Source of the DNA: CBDCYS01 sp965226245
GTDB taxonomy: Bacteria; Acidobacteriota; Terriglobia; Bryobacterales; UBA6623
DNA: 64,000 nt
Reading direction: 5' to 3'
Assembly (NCBI GenBank): GCA_965226245.1
Contig: CBDDCL010000015.1
Span: 3,844,001-3,908,000, forward strand
The notes beneath the pieces are model-generated. The model saw only the letters and a program-made list of their open reading frames with translations, made no database searches and was not told the DNA's origin. This document shows positions 7,673 through 16,128 of this stretch, one piece after another (positions within the stretch are counted from its first letter, which is position 1; every line of letters starts with the position of its first letter). The position numbers were made by a program, and so were the translations under genes.

Positions 7673-7714
7673 CCCCGACTTTCCCCGACTTTCCCCGACT
7701 TTTCCCGACTTTTC
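7673..7714 (+). repeat. Tandem 10-11-bp repeat
   Basis: About four units of CCCCGACTTT in a row, the last degenerate, preceded by two copies of CTATCATGGATGTCCCC. It lies upstream of the NHL-repeat gene. Confidence 0.6.
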
Positions 7715-7902
7715 GCGTCTTTGCCGTCTTGATACGATAGTGGCGCCCGACGACACGTGAAAGTTCCGTTACTGCCTGCAGGCCGAAACCGGCTACCGGT
7801 CTGTCGCGGGCGAAGATGTCGCGGTGTAACGAGTTGCTCCGGGTTGAGCGGTTGAGCCTCTGGGCAGCGAAAGATGCGGGTTTGCGGAAGGAGACCTTGA
7901 TC

Positions 7903-9411
7903 ATGTTGGGTAGCAGTTTTCAGGTATTCAAGGCGATTCTGTCGAGGCTGCCGGCGGCCGCTTGCGGTTCGGCTGAGTGCCGGCCGGCGGCAGGCTCGAG
8001 CGCGACGGCACGGCTCGGCCGAGGCCGGCTGAAGGCGTCGGCGCTGAGTCAAGTGGCTCGGGTGGCGGCGGCGCTGTTGCTGGCGGCGACCTGTAGTGCG
8101 CAGTCTTACGTGATCAGCGCCTTTGCGGGCACGAGTTTTGTCGGCGATGGCGGCCCGGCGACCACCGCGCAGGTCAACTCCCCCAGCGGTGTAGCGCTGG
8201 ACGGCGCGGGGAACGTCTACATTGCCGATGCTGACAACCACCGCATTCGCAAGGTCGACACCTCGGGAACGATTACCACGATTGCGGGGGACGGGACACT
8301 TGGCTTCGGCGGCGACGGCGGCCCGGCGAGCGCCGCGGACCTCAGATTCCCCAGCGGTGTAGCGCTGGACGGCGCGGGGAACATCTACATTGCCGATACA
8401 AACAACCACCGCATTCGCAGCGTCGACACCTCGGGAACGATTACCACGATTGCGGGAGACGGGACACGTGGCTTCGGCGGCGACGGCGGCCCGGCGAGCG
8501 CCGCGCAGCTCAGATTCCCCAGCGGTGTAGCGCTGGACGGCGCGGGGAACATCTACATTGCCGATACTGACAACCACCGCATTCGCAGGGTCGACACCTC
8601 GGGAACGATTACCACGATTGCGGGGGACGGGACGTTCGGATTCGGCGGCGACGGCGGCCCGGCGAGCGCCGCGCGGCTCAACTCCCCCGACGGTGTAGCG
8701 GTGGACGGCGCGGGGAACATCTACATTGCCGATGCTGACAACCACCGCATTCGCAAGGTCGACACCTCGGGAACGATTACCACGATTGCGGGGGACGGGA
8801 CGTTCGGATTCGGCGGCGACGGCGGCCCGGCGACTACCGCGCGGCTCGGATTCCCCACCGGTGTAGCGCTGGACGGCGCGGGGAACGTCTACATTGCCGA
8901 TCATGGCAACAACCGCATTCGCAGGGTCGACACCTCGGGAACGATTACCACGGTTGCGGGGGACGGGACGTCCGGATTCGGCGGCGACGGTGGCCCGGCG
9001 ACCACCGCGCAGCTCAACTTCCCCCGCGGTGTAGCGCTGGACGGCGCGGGGAACGTCTACATTGCCGATACTGACAACCACCGCATTCGCAGGGTCGACA
9101 CCTCGGGAACGATTACCACGATTGCGGGGGACGGGACGTTCGGATTCGGCGGCGACGGCGGCCCGGCGACCACCGCGCAGCTCAACTTCCCCCGCGGTGT
9201 AGCGCTGGACGGCGCGGGGAACGTCTACATTGCCGATACTGACAACCACCGCATTCGCAGGGTCGACACCTCGGGAACGATTACCACGATTGCGGGGGAC
9301 GGGACACGTGGCTTCGGCGGCGACGGCGGCCCGGCGAGCGCCGCCGCAGCTCAACTCCCCCCGCGGTGTAGCGCTGGACGGCGCGGGGAACGTCTACATT
9401 GCCGATACTGA
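7903..9411 (+). CDS. Secreted NHL-repeat protein, 5' part before frameshift
   Basis: Starts at ATG 7903 with AAGGAG nine bases upstream. A long N-terminal region (about 65 residues) ends in a hydrophobic segment and a cleavage-like CSAQS. Then follow seven NHL repeats of 56 residues with FPSGVALDGAGN-YIAD--NHRIR-VD. NHL repeats build beta-propellers for binding. At about 9344 one extra C puts the reading frame out, and this ORF ends in a non-homologous tail (from about residue 481) at 9411. The plus-one frame continues the repeats to 11308, so the two parts were one gene of about 1,134 codons. Confidence 0.8.
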   Translation: MLGSSFQVFKAILSRLPAAACGSAECRPAAGSSATARLGRGRLKASALSQVARVAAALLLAATCSAQSYVISAFAGTSFVGDGGPATTAQVNSPSGVALDGAGNVYIADADNHRIRKVDTSGTITTIAGDGTLGFGGDGGPASAADLRFPSGVALDGAGNIYIADTNNHRIRSVDTSGTITTIAGDGTRGFGGDGGPASAAQLRFPSGVALDGAGNIYIADTDNHRIRRVDTSGTITTIAGDGTFGFGGDGGPASAARLNSPDGVAVDGAGNIYIADADNHRIRKVDTSGTITTIAGDGTFGFGGDGGPATTARLGFPTGVALDGAGNVYIADHGNNRIRRVDTSGTITTVAGDGTSGFGGDGGPATTAQLNFPRGVALDGAGNVYIADTDNHRIRRVDTSGTITTIAGDGTFGFGGDGGPATTAQLNFPRGVALDGAGNVYIADTDNHRIRRVDTSGTITTIAGDGTRGFGGDGGPASAAAAQLPPRCSAGRRGERLHCRY

Positions 9412-10090
9412 CAACCACCGCATTCGCAGGGTCGACACCTCGGGAACGATTACCACGATTGCGGGGGACGGGACGTTCGGATTCGGCGGCGACGGCGGCC
9501 CGGCGAGCGCCGCGCAGCTCAACTCCCCCCGCGGTGTAGCGCTGGACGGCGCGGGGAACGTCTACATTGCCGATACAAGCAACCACCGCATTCGCAAGGT
9601 CGACACCTCGGGAACGATTACCACGATTGCGGGGGACGGGACGTTCGGATTCGGCGGCGACGGCGGCCCGGCGAGCGCCGCGCAGCTCAACTTCCCCCGC
9701 GGTGTAGCGCTGGACGGCGCGGGGAACGTCTACATTGCCGATACAAGCAACCACCGCATTCGCAAGGTCGACACCTCGGGAACGATTACCACGATTGCGG
9801 GGGACGGGACGTTCGGATTCGGCGGCGACGGCGGCCCGGCGAGCGCCGCGCAGCTCACCTTCCCCGAAGGTGTAGCGCTGGACGGCGCGGGGAACGTCTA
9901 CATTGCCGATACAAGCAACCACCGCATTCGCAAGGTCGACACCTCGGGAACGATTACCACGATTGCGGGAGACGGGACGTTCGGATTCGGGGGCGACGGC
10001 GGCCCGGCGACCGCCGCGCGGATGAACTTCCCCCGCGGTGTAGCGGTGGGCGGCGCGGGGAACGTCTACATTGCCGATTGGCGTAACAAC
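8161..10090 (+). repeat. Twelve tandem 168-bp NHL-coding units
   Basis: Near-identical units, each containing GTAGCGCTGGACGGCGCGGG and TCGGGAACGATTACCACG, repeat at a 168-bp period. Neighbouring units differ by only a few bases, suggesting recent expansion or conversion. Confidence 0.92.
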
Positions 10091-11308
10091 CGCGTTCGGC
10101 TGCTGACGCCCGTCATCGCTGCTCCTCCGGAACCGCCGCCCCCAACGCCGCCCCCAAGGCTGGTGGTGTCTCCCAACACGTTGAGCTTCGATCTTCAGGA
10201 GGGGTCTGAGCCGGCGTCGAAGCCCTTCACAGTGCGCGCCATCAACGGCAAGGTTCGATACTCGATCCGGCCGCCTTCTAGCTGGCTGTCCGCCAGCCCT
10301 GCGCAGGGTGTGTCCGACGGTGAAACAGACACAATCCTCGCTATCGTCAATCCGCAAGGTCTAGCTCCGGGCGCCTATAGCAAGAAGTTCTTCTTTAGAG
10401 AAAATGGCGTTCGCAAGCGCAAGCTCGAGGTCATCCTGAATCTCTCTCCGGCTCCACTGCAGCCGTTACCGCCACCCTCGGTGCCTGAGAACGCTGTTGT
10501 CAACGCCGCCAGCTTCATTCCTTTCGAAGATCCCGGTCATGCTATGGCCCCTGGCTCGGTCGTGGCGATATTCGGCTCGGACTTCACCGACGGCGAACAT
10601 TTCGAAGCCGAGAACATCCCATTGCCGTTTACCCTGGGAGGGGTCTCGGTGACCTTCAACGGGTTGCCGGCGGCGCTGTATGGCGTCTGGCCCGATCAAA
10701 TCAATGCTCAGCTACCCTGGGAGCTGATCGGTTCCACTTCTCTTCAGGCGCTTAACGCCCAGCCAGCCGATCGGCAGGTCACCTCTAGGGCGACACTAGT
10801 CGTTGAAAATGCCAATGGCTCAAGCGACGCCAGTGCGGTTGAGGTCAACACCTTTTCGCCGGCAATCTTCACCACCTCGGGCACGGGCACGGGTCAGGGG
10901 ACCGTGTTTTTCGCCAATACCCTGGATCTTGTTGCGCGGGCCGGTTTTTCGGGGAATAGCCGCCCGGCCAGAGCAGAAGATCTTCTGACCATTTACGCCA
11001 ATGGACTCGGTCCGGTCGATCCGCCGATTGAAGACGGCCACAACTCTTGTGGGGCGGCCGGCGATTGTTTGCCGAACTTCTCAAACCTGGTCCTGCGCAG
11101 CACGACGGAACGGCCGGTCATTACAATCGGCGGGGTCGTTGTGCCCGACGAAAATGTGCTTTTCTCCGGCCTTTCACCCCTGAACGTCGCGGTATATCAG
11201 GTGGATATCCGGGCGCCCCAGGGCCTGCCCAGCGGTAACGCTGTGCCGATCATCATCGGCATGGGTGAGTCGGAAAGCCGTGGGGATGTGACCATAGCGA
11301 TTGAATAG
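9344..11308 (+). CDS. NHL-repeat protein with BACON-like and Solibacter C-terminal domain, 3' part
   Basis: Continuation of the gene at 7903 after the +1 frameshift. It contains NHL units 8-12, then a Pro-rich hinge (EPPPPTPPPRLVVSP), a BACON/Ig-like segment (SWLSASPAQGVSDGETDTI...), and the Solibacter-type C-terminal domain TIGR03437 (VVNAASFIPFEDPGHAMAPGS, VVAIFGSDF, GLGPVDPP, LFSGLSPLNVAVYQVDI). That domain is characteristic of secreted proteins of Solibacter and relatives. The coordinate given is the first in-frame base after the insertion; as an independent ORF it would need an internal start. Confidence 0.8.
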   Translation, partial: PQLNSPRGVALDGAGNVYIADTDNHRIRRVDTSGTITTIAGDGTFGFGGDGGPASAAQLNSPRGVALDGAGNVYIADTSNHRIRKVDTSGTITTIAGDGTFGFGGDGGPASAAQLNFPRGVALDGAGNVYIADTSNHRIRKVDTSGTITTIAGDGTFGFGGDGGPASAAQLTFPEGVALDGAGNVYIADTSNHRIRKVDTSGTITTIAGDGTFGFGGDGGPATAARMNFPRGVAVGGAGNVYIADWRNNRVRLLTPVIAAPPEPPPPTPPPRLVVSPNTLSFDLQEGSEPASKPFTVRAINGKVRYSIRPPSSWLSASPAQGVSDGETDTILAIVNPQGLAPGAYSKKFFFRENGVRKRKLEVILNLSPAPLQPLPPPSVPENAVVNAASFIPFEDPGHAMAPGSVVAIFGSDFTDGEHFEAENIPLPFTLGGVSVTFNGLPAALYGVWPDQINAQLPWELIGSTSLQALNAQPADRQVTSRATLVVENANGSSDASAVEVNTFSPAIFTTSGTGTGQGTVFFANTLDLVARAGFSGNSRPARAEDLLTIYANGLGPVDPPIEDGHNSCGAAGDCLPNFSNLVLRSTTERPVITIGGVVVPDENVLFSGLSPLNVAVYQVDIRAPQGLPSGNAVPIIIGMGESESRGDVTIAIE

Positions 11309-12435
11309 TTAAATCCATAGCTTTCGGAGTTCGGGGACGGAGCCCGAACTCCCCCGTTTCCGGATCAAGGTTGATCCCAAACCTCCGGCGCCTCGGGCAA
11401 GACCTTGAAAATTGCCCTTTGGCTGCTGGCCGCCACCCAACGAAATCTAGCCAAAGACATTTGAAATTTCGTTCGCGGGGAGTTTGGGCGGTGGTAGCGC
11501 TAGTACGGGCCCGGGCCTGGAGCTTACAGTATTTCAGGGGCGTGCGGCCTGCCGGCATGAGCCACGCTCACGTGGCTTGGTCTCCTTTAGGCCGGCCCTT
11601 CTAGGGCCGGTTCACAGGCCTCTTCTGACCTCGTTCCTCAGCCCGTTTCAACGGGCTTTCGTGCCACTCTGGCCTTCACCCGCATTGAAATGAACCGCAT
11701 TCTTGCCCGCTGTGTGCCATTCTTGGCGAGCTCGGCGCCACTATGAGCCATTTCTCCCCCCTTGCGGGGAGCGCTTTTGCACGCCCCTCTTTCTGCGAAC
11801 AAAATCCTCAAAATCGCGCGGCTAGAATCTCTCGACACGGCTTTTCATACCCTGTTGTGGCCAAAGGCCACGGCCAGTCACGGATTTTTAAGAAAAATAT
11901 TCCCCGTGTTTTCAATACATCTTGCCCGCCCAGGTAAGAATGCCCCCAACGGCTACGCTATCCTGATAGCGGGGAATCAATCGAATGACAAACGGTCATG
12001 CGCAAATCAAAGAAAAGGCGAACTGGGCTTTGCAAGGGCCAAAAATCCCAAAACCCTGCAGTTTTCTGCAGAAAACTGCAATCGGCGTTCGCAGCTATTG
12101 AAACAACACGACTTACACGTCATCTCCAAATCCCTGCCACGGCGCCCAGAGTCGAGCTTTAACGTGCATAGTACTCCGAAAACCACGCCAGCCGCCGCGA
12201 AAAGGCCACCTTGCCGCGATCAGCGCAAATCCGGCCCTGCGGCAGGGCTTGTCAAGCGGGAAAATGACATTCGGGGAAGAAAATGTTTTACGCTGGAGGG
12301 CCGGCGGGCCTCAGCCCGGGCGTCGGTCCGGGGGCGCAGCAGCGTCGTTCTTGCACAAACCGCTCGCCGGGTCGGCGGACGTTAAAGGACTTAACCGCTC
12401 CTTTTTGCGCCGCAAACTAGCTAGCATCGCCGCCG
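11309..12435. other. Gene-poor region with hairpins
   Basis: ORFs here have no protein-like composition. Visible structures are CCGGCCC/GGGCCGG at 11592-11610, AGCCCGTT-TC-AACGGGCT at 11640-11657 followed by TTTC, and a perfect 24-bp palindrome at 12057-12080 centred on CTGCAG. The first two may be terminators or REP-like hairpins. Confidence 0.5.
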
Positions 12436-12668
12436 GTCCGAGTTGCCGCCAATCCGCCAGCCGTGGCGAGCGACAAGAATACCTCAAGTCCGCAAGAAAA
12501 CCTGTCGTTTTACGAGGGAACCTGCCACGGTCCCGCCGCCGGCTGCAACCCGAGTCACTGAAAACAAAGACATTATCGGTTGACACCATGACGAGGCGTC
12601 GAAAATGGCCCAGATCGTGCCATTCTCTGCCATTCTCTGCCATTTCCGGACATTTTGTAAAGAAAATT
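12436..12668. repeat. Dispersed intergenic repeat, copy A (left part)
   Basis: Matches the reverse complement of about 46658-46892, including TTATCGGTTGACACCATGAC and a reiterated CCATTCTCTG. It continues at 13697-13758 after an IS1595 insertion. No protein is evident. Confidence 0.8.
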
Positions 12669-13696
12669 GATGGGGTATTTAGTTGACTCCAGTAGCCACT
12701 ACATCTTGGGGGTGGGGGTGCCGGCCCTGGTGGCCTCGACCATTGTCTTATAGGGAGCAGGGTCGGCGGCGACCGCCTGCTGGAGGAGGCGATAGCAAAG
12801 TTTGCCGCGCGACCGTGAGGTCCGCCGGTTGAAGCGGAACGTGAACTCGTCCAGGTAGTAGTCCAAATACTCGTGACTGACAGCCCCCTGGTGGGTCCCC
12901 AACAGCCAGCGCTTTAGCAGAGAGGCGACACGATGGACTCTCGGCAGCAGCTTACTCGCCGATTGCCGCTTCCCGCGCAGCACGGTGACTTCATGGCGGT
13001 ATCCTTTGTTCTCCAATCCCGCATAGCCTTCCCAGCCGTCGGTGTGCACGAGGCTGCCAGGTTGGATAGCTTCTTCGACAAAGGCTTCCAAGCTCGCCGC
13101 TGAGGCATCCGCGATCCGACGGAGCCGGATGCGACCCATACCGCGCCCATCCTCCTCGGCAGCAACCGCAACTAACGCTTTGCCAACCATTTCGCGACCT
13201 CGGACGCCCTCTTCGACTCCGCCCACATACGTTTCGTCCACCTCCACCCGGCCGACCAGCCGATTGCGACCGGGGCGCACCATGGCGCGGCGGAACTTGT
13301 GCAGCCAGGTCCAGGCGGTTACATAGCTACCCAAACCCAAGACCCGCTGCAACTCCAGCGCGCTGGCCCCGCCTTTTTGCGTTGTCACCCACCAAGCCGC
13401 CCGGAACCACAACGTCAAGGGCTTGCGGGTGTCCTGGAAAATCGTGCCCGCCGTCACCGAGGCCTGGTAACCGCAGTCGGCGCAGAGCAGCAGATTGCGT
13501 TTGCTGGCCCATGAGGACTGGATCCCACAGCGCGGGCACACGAACCCCTCCGGCCAGCGCAGCTTCAGCAGGTACTCCCGGCACGCCTCCTCGGTCGAGA
13601 ATCGAGCTTCCAACTCGACGAGGTTTCGGGGGTAGTCCTCCTTCATGCCCCCAACCACAACATATTGTGGCTACTGGAGTCAACTAAATACCCCAT
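12669..13696 (-). mobile_element. IS1595-family element, copy 1
   Basis: A 1028-bp element with ends ATGGGGTATTTAGTTGACTC (inverted at the other side), flanked by an 8-bp target duplication AGAAAATT (12661-12668 and 13697-13704). The uninterrupted paralog at 46.6 kb contains this 8-mer once, confirming the duplication. It is near-identical to the copy at 55181. Confidence 0.93.
12699..13658 (-). CDS. IS1595-family transposase (ISXO2-like domain), copy 1
   Basis: Encodes 319 residues. The N-terminal zinc-ribbon has two Cys pairs (CPRCG and CADCG, about residues 41-62), and the ISXO2-like DDE domain carries VEVDETYVGG, VHTDGWEGY and HEYLDYYLDEFTFRFNRR. It differs from the copy at 55211 by one residue (Cys for Phe in KLCYRLLQ). 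It should catalyse transposition of its element. Confidence 0.93.
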   Translation of the reverse strand: MVGGMKEDYPRNLVELEARFSTEEACREYLLKLRWPEGFVCPRCGIQSSWASKRNLLLCADCGYQASVTAGTIFQDTRKPLTLWFRAAWWVTTQKGGASALELQRVLGLGSYVTAWTWLHKFRRAMVRPGRNRLVGRVEVDETYVGGVEEGVRGREMVGKALVAVAAEEDGRGMGRIRLRRIADASAASLEAFVEEAIQPGSLVHTDGWEGYAGLENKGYRHEVTVLRGKRQSASKLLPRVHRVASLLKRWLLGTHQGAVSHEYLDYYLDEFTFRFNRRTSRSRGKLCYRLLQQAVAADPAPYKTMVEATRAGTPTPKM

Positions 13697-13758
13697 AGAA
13701 AATTTATACCTCACCCGGCAACCTCTTTTGTTTCAATCACTTCGCCAGGCCGTGGCCA
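13697..13758. repeat. Dispersed intergenic repeat, copy A (right part)
   Basis: Resumes the repeat interrupted by IS1595; matches the reverse complement of about 46600-46660 (TATACCTCA-CCGGCAACCTC). Confidence 0.78.
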
Positions 13759-13892
13759 CTGACATCCCGGCGTGCCGCTTTGCCAAGCATACTGGCGCCG
13801 GAGAGCGCGGACTTCCGTCCGCGCCTCTGTCCCGCCATCTGAAATTTTCTGCCACAATCGGCAGCGACTTGACTAAACAGACGAAACAGTTA

Positions 13893-15449
13893 CTAGGGTT
13901 TCGTGGCCGGGGATTCCTCTTCGCCGTCGAAGGTAATTTCAGAGTCGGTGGTGACAATCGTCGACTCGGCCCCGAATTTGCGGTAGTTGCGAAATTCGAT
14001 CTTGTTCCGCAAGCAGTTGTTCGAGCCGCGCCAGCAAGCAAGGTTCTCTGAGGCAACCGGCAGGAGGTATTCCTCGCCGCCGATGCGGACGAAGCCATAA
14101 TCGACCGTCATCTCGACGGTATCCAGCTCGAAATCAGCAGGTATGTTAAAGGCTTCGGTCTCGATCCGCAGCACGCTGGCGGTTTTCTCGTGGATCCAAA
14201 TCGCGCCTTTATATGCGGGTTTGATGGAGCTGCCCGCAGTCGTTACGTTCCATTGAGAGTTGGGTTCTTCGATTCGGAAGTCGTAGACGACGGCGGGTTG
14301 GCCGGCTGCTCGCGAACTTCGGTTGAACCGGAAGGTCGTCTGGGAAGCGGGAACGAAGATGCTCAGCAATGTGGACGCGAACTCGCCCATGGACCAGCTT
14401 CCCTCGAGCTGCTTCATATCCTTTTTCACGGCCCGGTTGTTGATCTTGATGTTGCGGTAGTCTTCTTTGCCGTCTTCATAAACAAGGTCGGTTTCCAGGA
14501 TGTCGATCGTCTGCCAGCCCGATCGCCGTCCGGCGCGTTCCATGCGATTCATGACCTCGCGGCAGACGAAGTTCGGCAGTTTGTCGGAATATTCAAATGC
14601 TTCGTAGCGGGCTTGTTCGATGAGGGGGTCGAGCTGGGCCGCCGGCATGGAAGCGGCGCGGGCGGGCGGGTACTCTGGAGATCCGGAGGTTTCGCCGGGA
14701 CGGGCTGTGGCACGAGACGGTTCTGTCGAATCCTTGCGGCGGAGTTTGGGCGGTCCCGGATCCTCATCCTCCGGCAGAGCGGGCGGCTCGCGAGGGGCAG
14801 GCGGCGCCGAACGCTCCGGCTCAGCCGTATTGCGGCGGCGCAGTACCGGCGGGCCGGGGTCGTCGTCCTCGGGCAAATCGGGCGTGGCGGGGCGGGGCGT
14901 TGACGTGGCGGCGTCTTCCGCGCTCCGCCGCCGCAACGTCGGCGGACCTGCGTCCTCATCGTCTCGAAGGGCATCGTCTCGATGGGCCGGCGAACGTGGG
15001 GCCGGCATGGCGCGTCCCGGCGGACTGGCCGGAGCCGCAGATGGGGTGAGCTGGACCATCACCGATTCAGACAGCAGAACTCCTTCGTTGGTGCGTCGCG
15101 CGCGCACCGTGATGCTGTCACCGATCTTCAACGAGGCCGCCGTAACAGGCCGGTCGTCCAGCAAGAACTTTGTGCTCTTGCGGTAGACCACTCGCACCGT
15201 GCGATCGTCACGCGTGGTGAGGACCAGCGACACATCGTCCACCTGCTCGAGAGTTCCCTGCAAGATCATAACCGTTGTGCTCTGCGCCGGAGGACGGGGA
15301 GGGCGGCGGCGGCCCGGGCTTAGGGGGCCACGGACCTGTGCCAGCGCGGCGGCGGCTAGCAGGAGACAACAAAGGCCGCCGAATACCCGAGTGAGTGTCA
15401 CGGCCGGCGTCCATTTCCTGCTGGAAGGTCCGGTGGCTTTTCGGGGCAT
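13893..15449 (-). CDS. Secreted acidobacterial protein with Pro/Arg repeat linker
   Basis: Encodes 518 residues from ATG 15449, chosen because it leads into a signal segment (LTRVFGGLCCLLLAAAALAQV); an upstream ATG at 15530 adds 27 residues. Residues about 55-140 form a small beta domain (LQGTLEQVDDVSLVLTTRDD...) like DUF5666-type modules. A linker then holds three copies of [DE]D[DE]-GPP-LRR[RK]. The C-terminal 240 residues (LPNFVCREVMNRMER..., ending SEITFDGEEES) resemble secreted proteins common in acidobacteria, function unknown. No clear ribosome-binding site is seen. Confidence 0.78.
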   Translation of the reverse strand: MPRKATGPSSRKWTPAVTLTRVFGGLCCLLLAAAALAQVRGPLSPGRRRPPRPPAQSTTVMILQGTLEQVDDVSLVLTTRDDRTVRVVYRKSTKFLLDDRPVTAASLKIGDSITVRARRTNEGVLLSESVMVQLTPSAAPASPPGRAMPAPRSPAHRDDALRDDEDAGPPTLRRRSAEDAATSTPRPATPDLPEDDDPGPPVLRRRNTAEPERSAPPAPREPPALPEDEDPGPPKLRRKDSTEPSRATARPGETSGSPEYPPARAASMPAAQLDPLIEQARYEAFEYSDKLPNFVCREVMNRMERAGRRSGWQTIDILETDLVYEDGKEDYRNIKINNRAVKKDMKQLEGSWSMGEFASTLLSIFVPASQTTFRFNRSSRAAGQPAVVYDFRIEEPNSQWNVTTAGSSIKPAYKGAIWIHEKTASVLRIETEAFNIPADFELDTVEMTVDYGFVRIGGEEYLLPVASENLACWRGSNNCLRNKIEFRNYRKFGAESTIVTTDSEITFDGEEESPATKP

Positions 15450-15646
15450 CGCATGGCTAGACGAACGGAAGCGTGCAAACGTTTCGCTCGGGGCGGCTTT
15501 CGAGCTGGCAGTTGTCCTCGGAAATCGCACGGTGCTTCTTCATTTGAGCACAGGGGGAAACGACCGTTAACGTCAAGTTGTAAAATTCTTTCAAGTTGTA
15601 AAATTCTTGTTAGATCGTTCGAGAAGCCAATGGAAGGAGCCGCCAG

Positions 15647-15925
15647 GTGATACTTCGGGTTCAGACTTACTCCGGCTACAAGGCCGACGAACGGCCTGTT
15701 CGCATCACGCTGGGAGAGCGGACACTCGATGTCACACGCATCTTGGACCGCTGGTACGCCCCGGGCAGCTCCTACTTCAAGATCGTCGCCAGTGACGAAA
15801 ACACGTACATCCTTCAGCACCGCGAGCAGGAGCCGCAAGAGCCAAGTGAGCCGAATGACGCGAAGTGGCTGCTTGTCTCTTACCGCAAAGGCCATGAACC
15901 CGGTCAGGGAAACCGCGGCGGGTGA
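15647..15925 (+). CDS. Small protein of unknown function
   Basis: Encodes 92 residues from GTG 15647, which has GGAAGGAG seven bases upstream; without this site the start would be doubtful. The sequence (VQTYSGYKADERPVRITLG..., LDRWYAPGSSYFKIVASDENTYIL) is protein-like with a predicted compact beta fold and an acidic Pro/Glu tail. I do not recognise a named family. It is divergent from the secreted protein at 13893 and is followed by two ISs. Confidence 0.7.
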   Translation: MILRVQTYSGYKADERPVRITLGERTLDVTRILDRWYAPGSSYFKIVASDENTYILQHREQEPQEPSEPNDAKWLLVSYRKGHEPGQGNRGG

Positions 15926-16128
15926 GCCAATGCACATTCGGCGATAGCGACCTGGCGCGCGCGCGGGCTCCGGATCATTTCGGAAGCTTTTCGGGAATCC
16001 ACCGCAAGCGCCCTCGCGCTCGTGGAAGGCGCCTCTTTTCCCAGTTGTTGAAGGGCGATGATAATGTCCCCTTGAGAGGGCGATAGAAATGTCCCCTAAT
16101 CTAAGGCTCCAGAAAGGAGGAGCCGAGA

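Noticed and set aside
8161..10090. Regular 168-bp repeats as a CRISPR array
   Set aside because: The units are fully coding (NHL motif), have no unique spacers and are far longer than CRISPR repeats.
7663..10357. Long antisense ORFs (563 and 358 codons) opposite the NHL repeats
   Set aside because: They arise because the repeat length is a multiple of three and GC-rich; the peptides are Arg/Val-rich and unlike any protein, while the plus strand has clear NHL motifs.
11762..12385. 207-codon ORF in the gene-poor region
   Set aside because: No ribosome site, no domain-like composition, and it spans a palindrome and hairpin-rich sequence.
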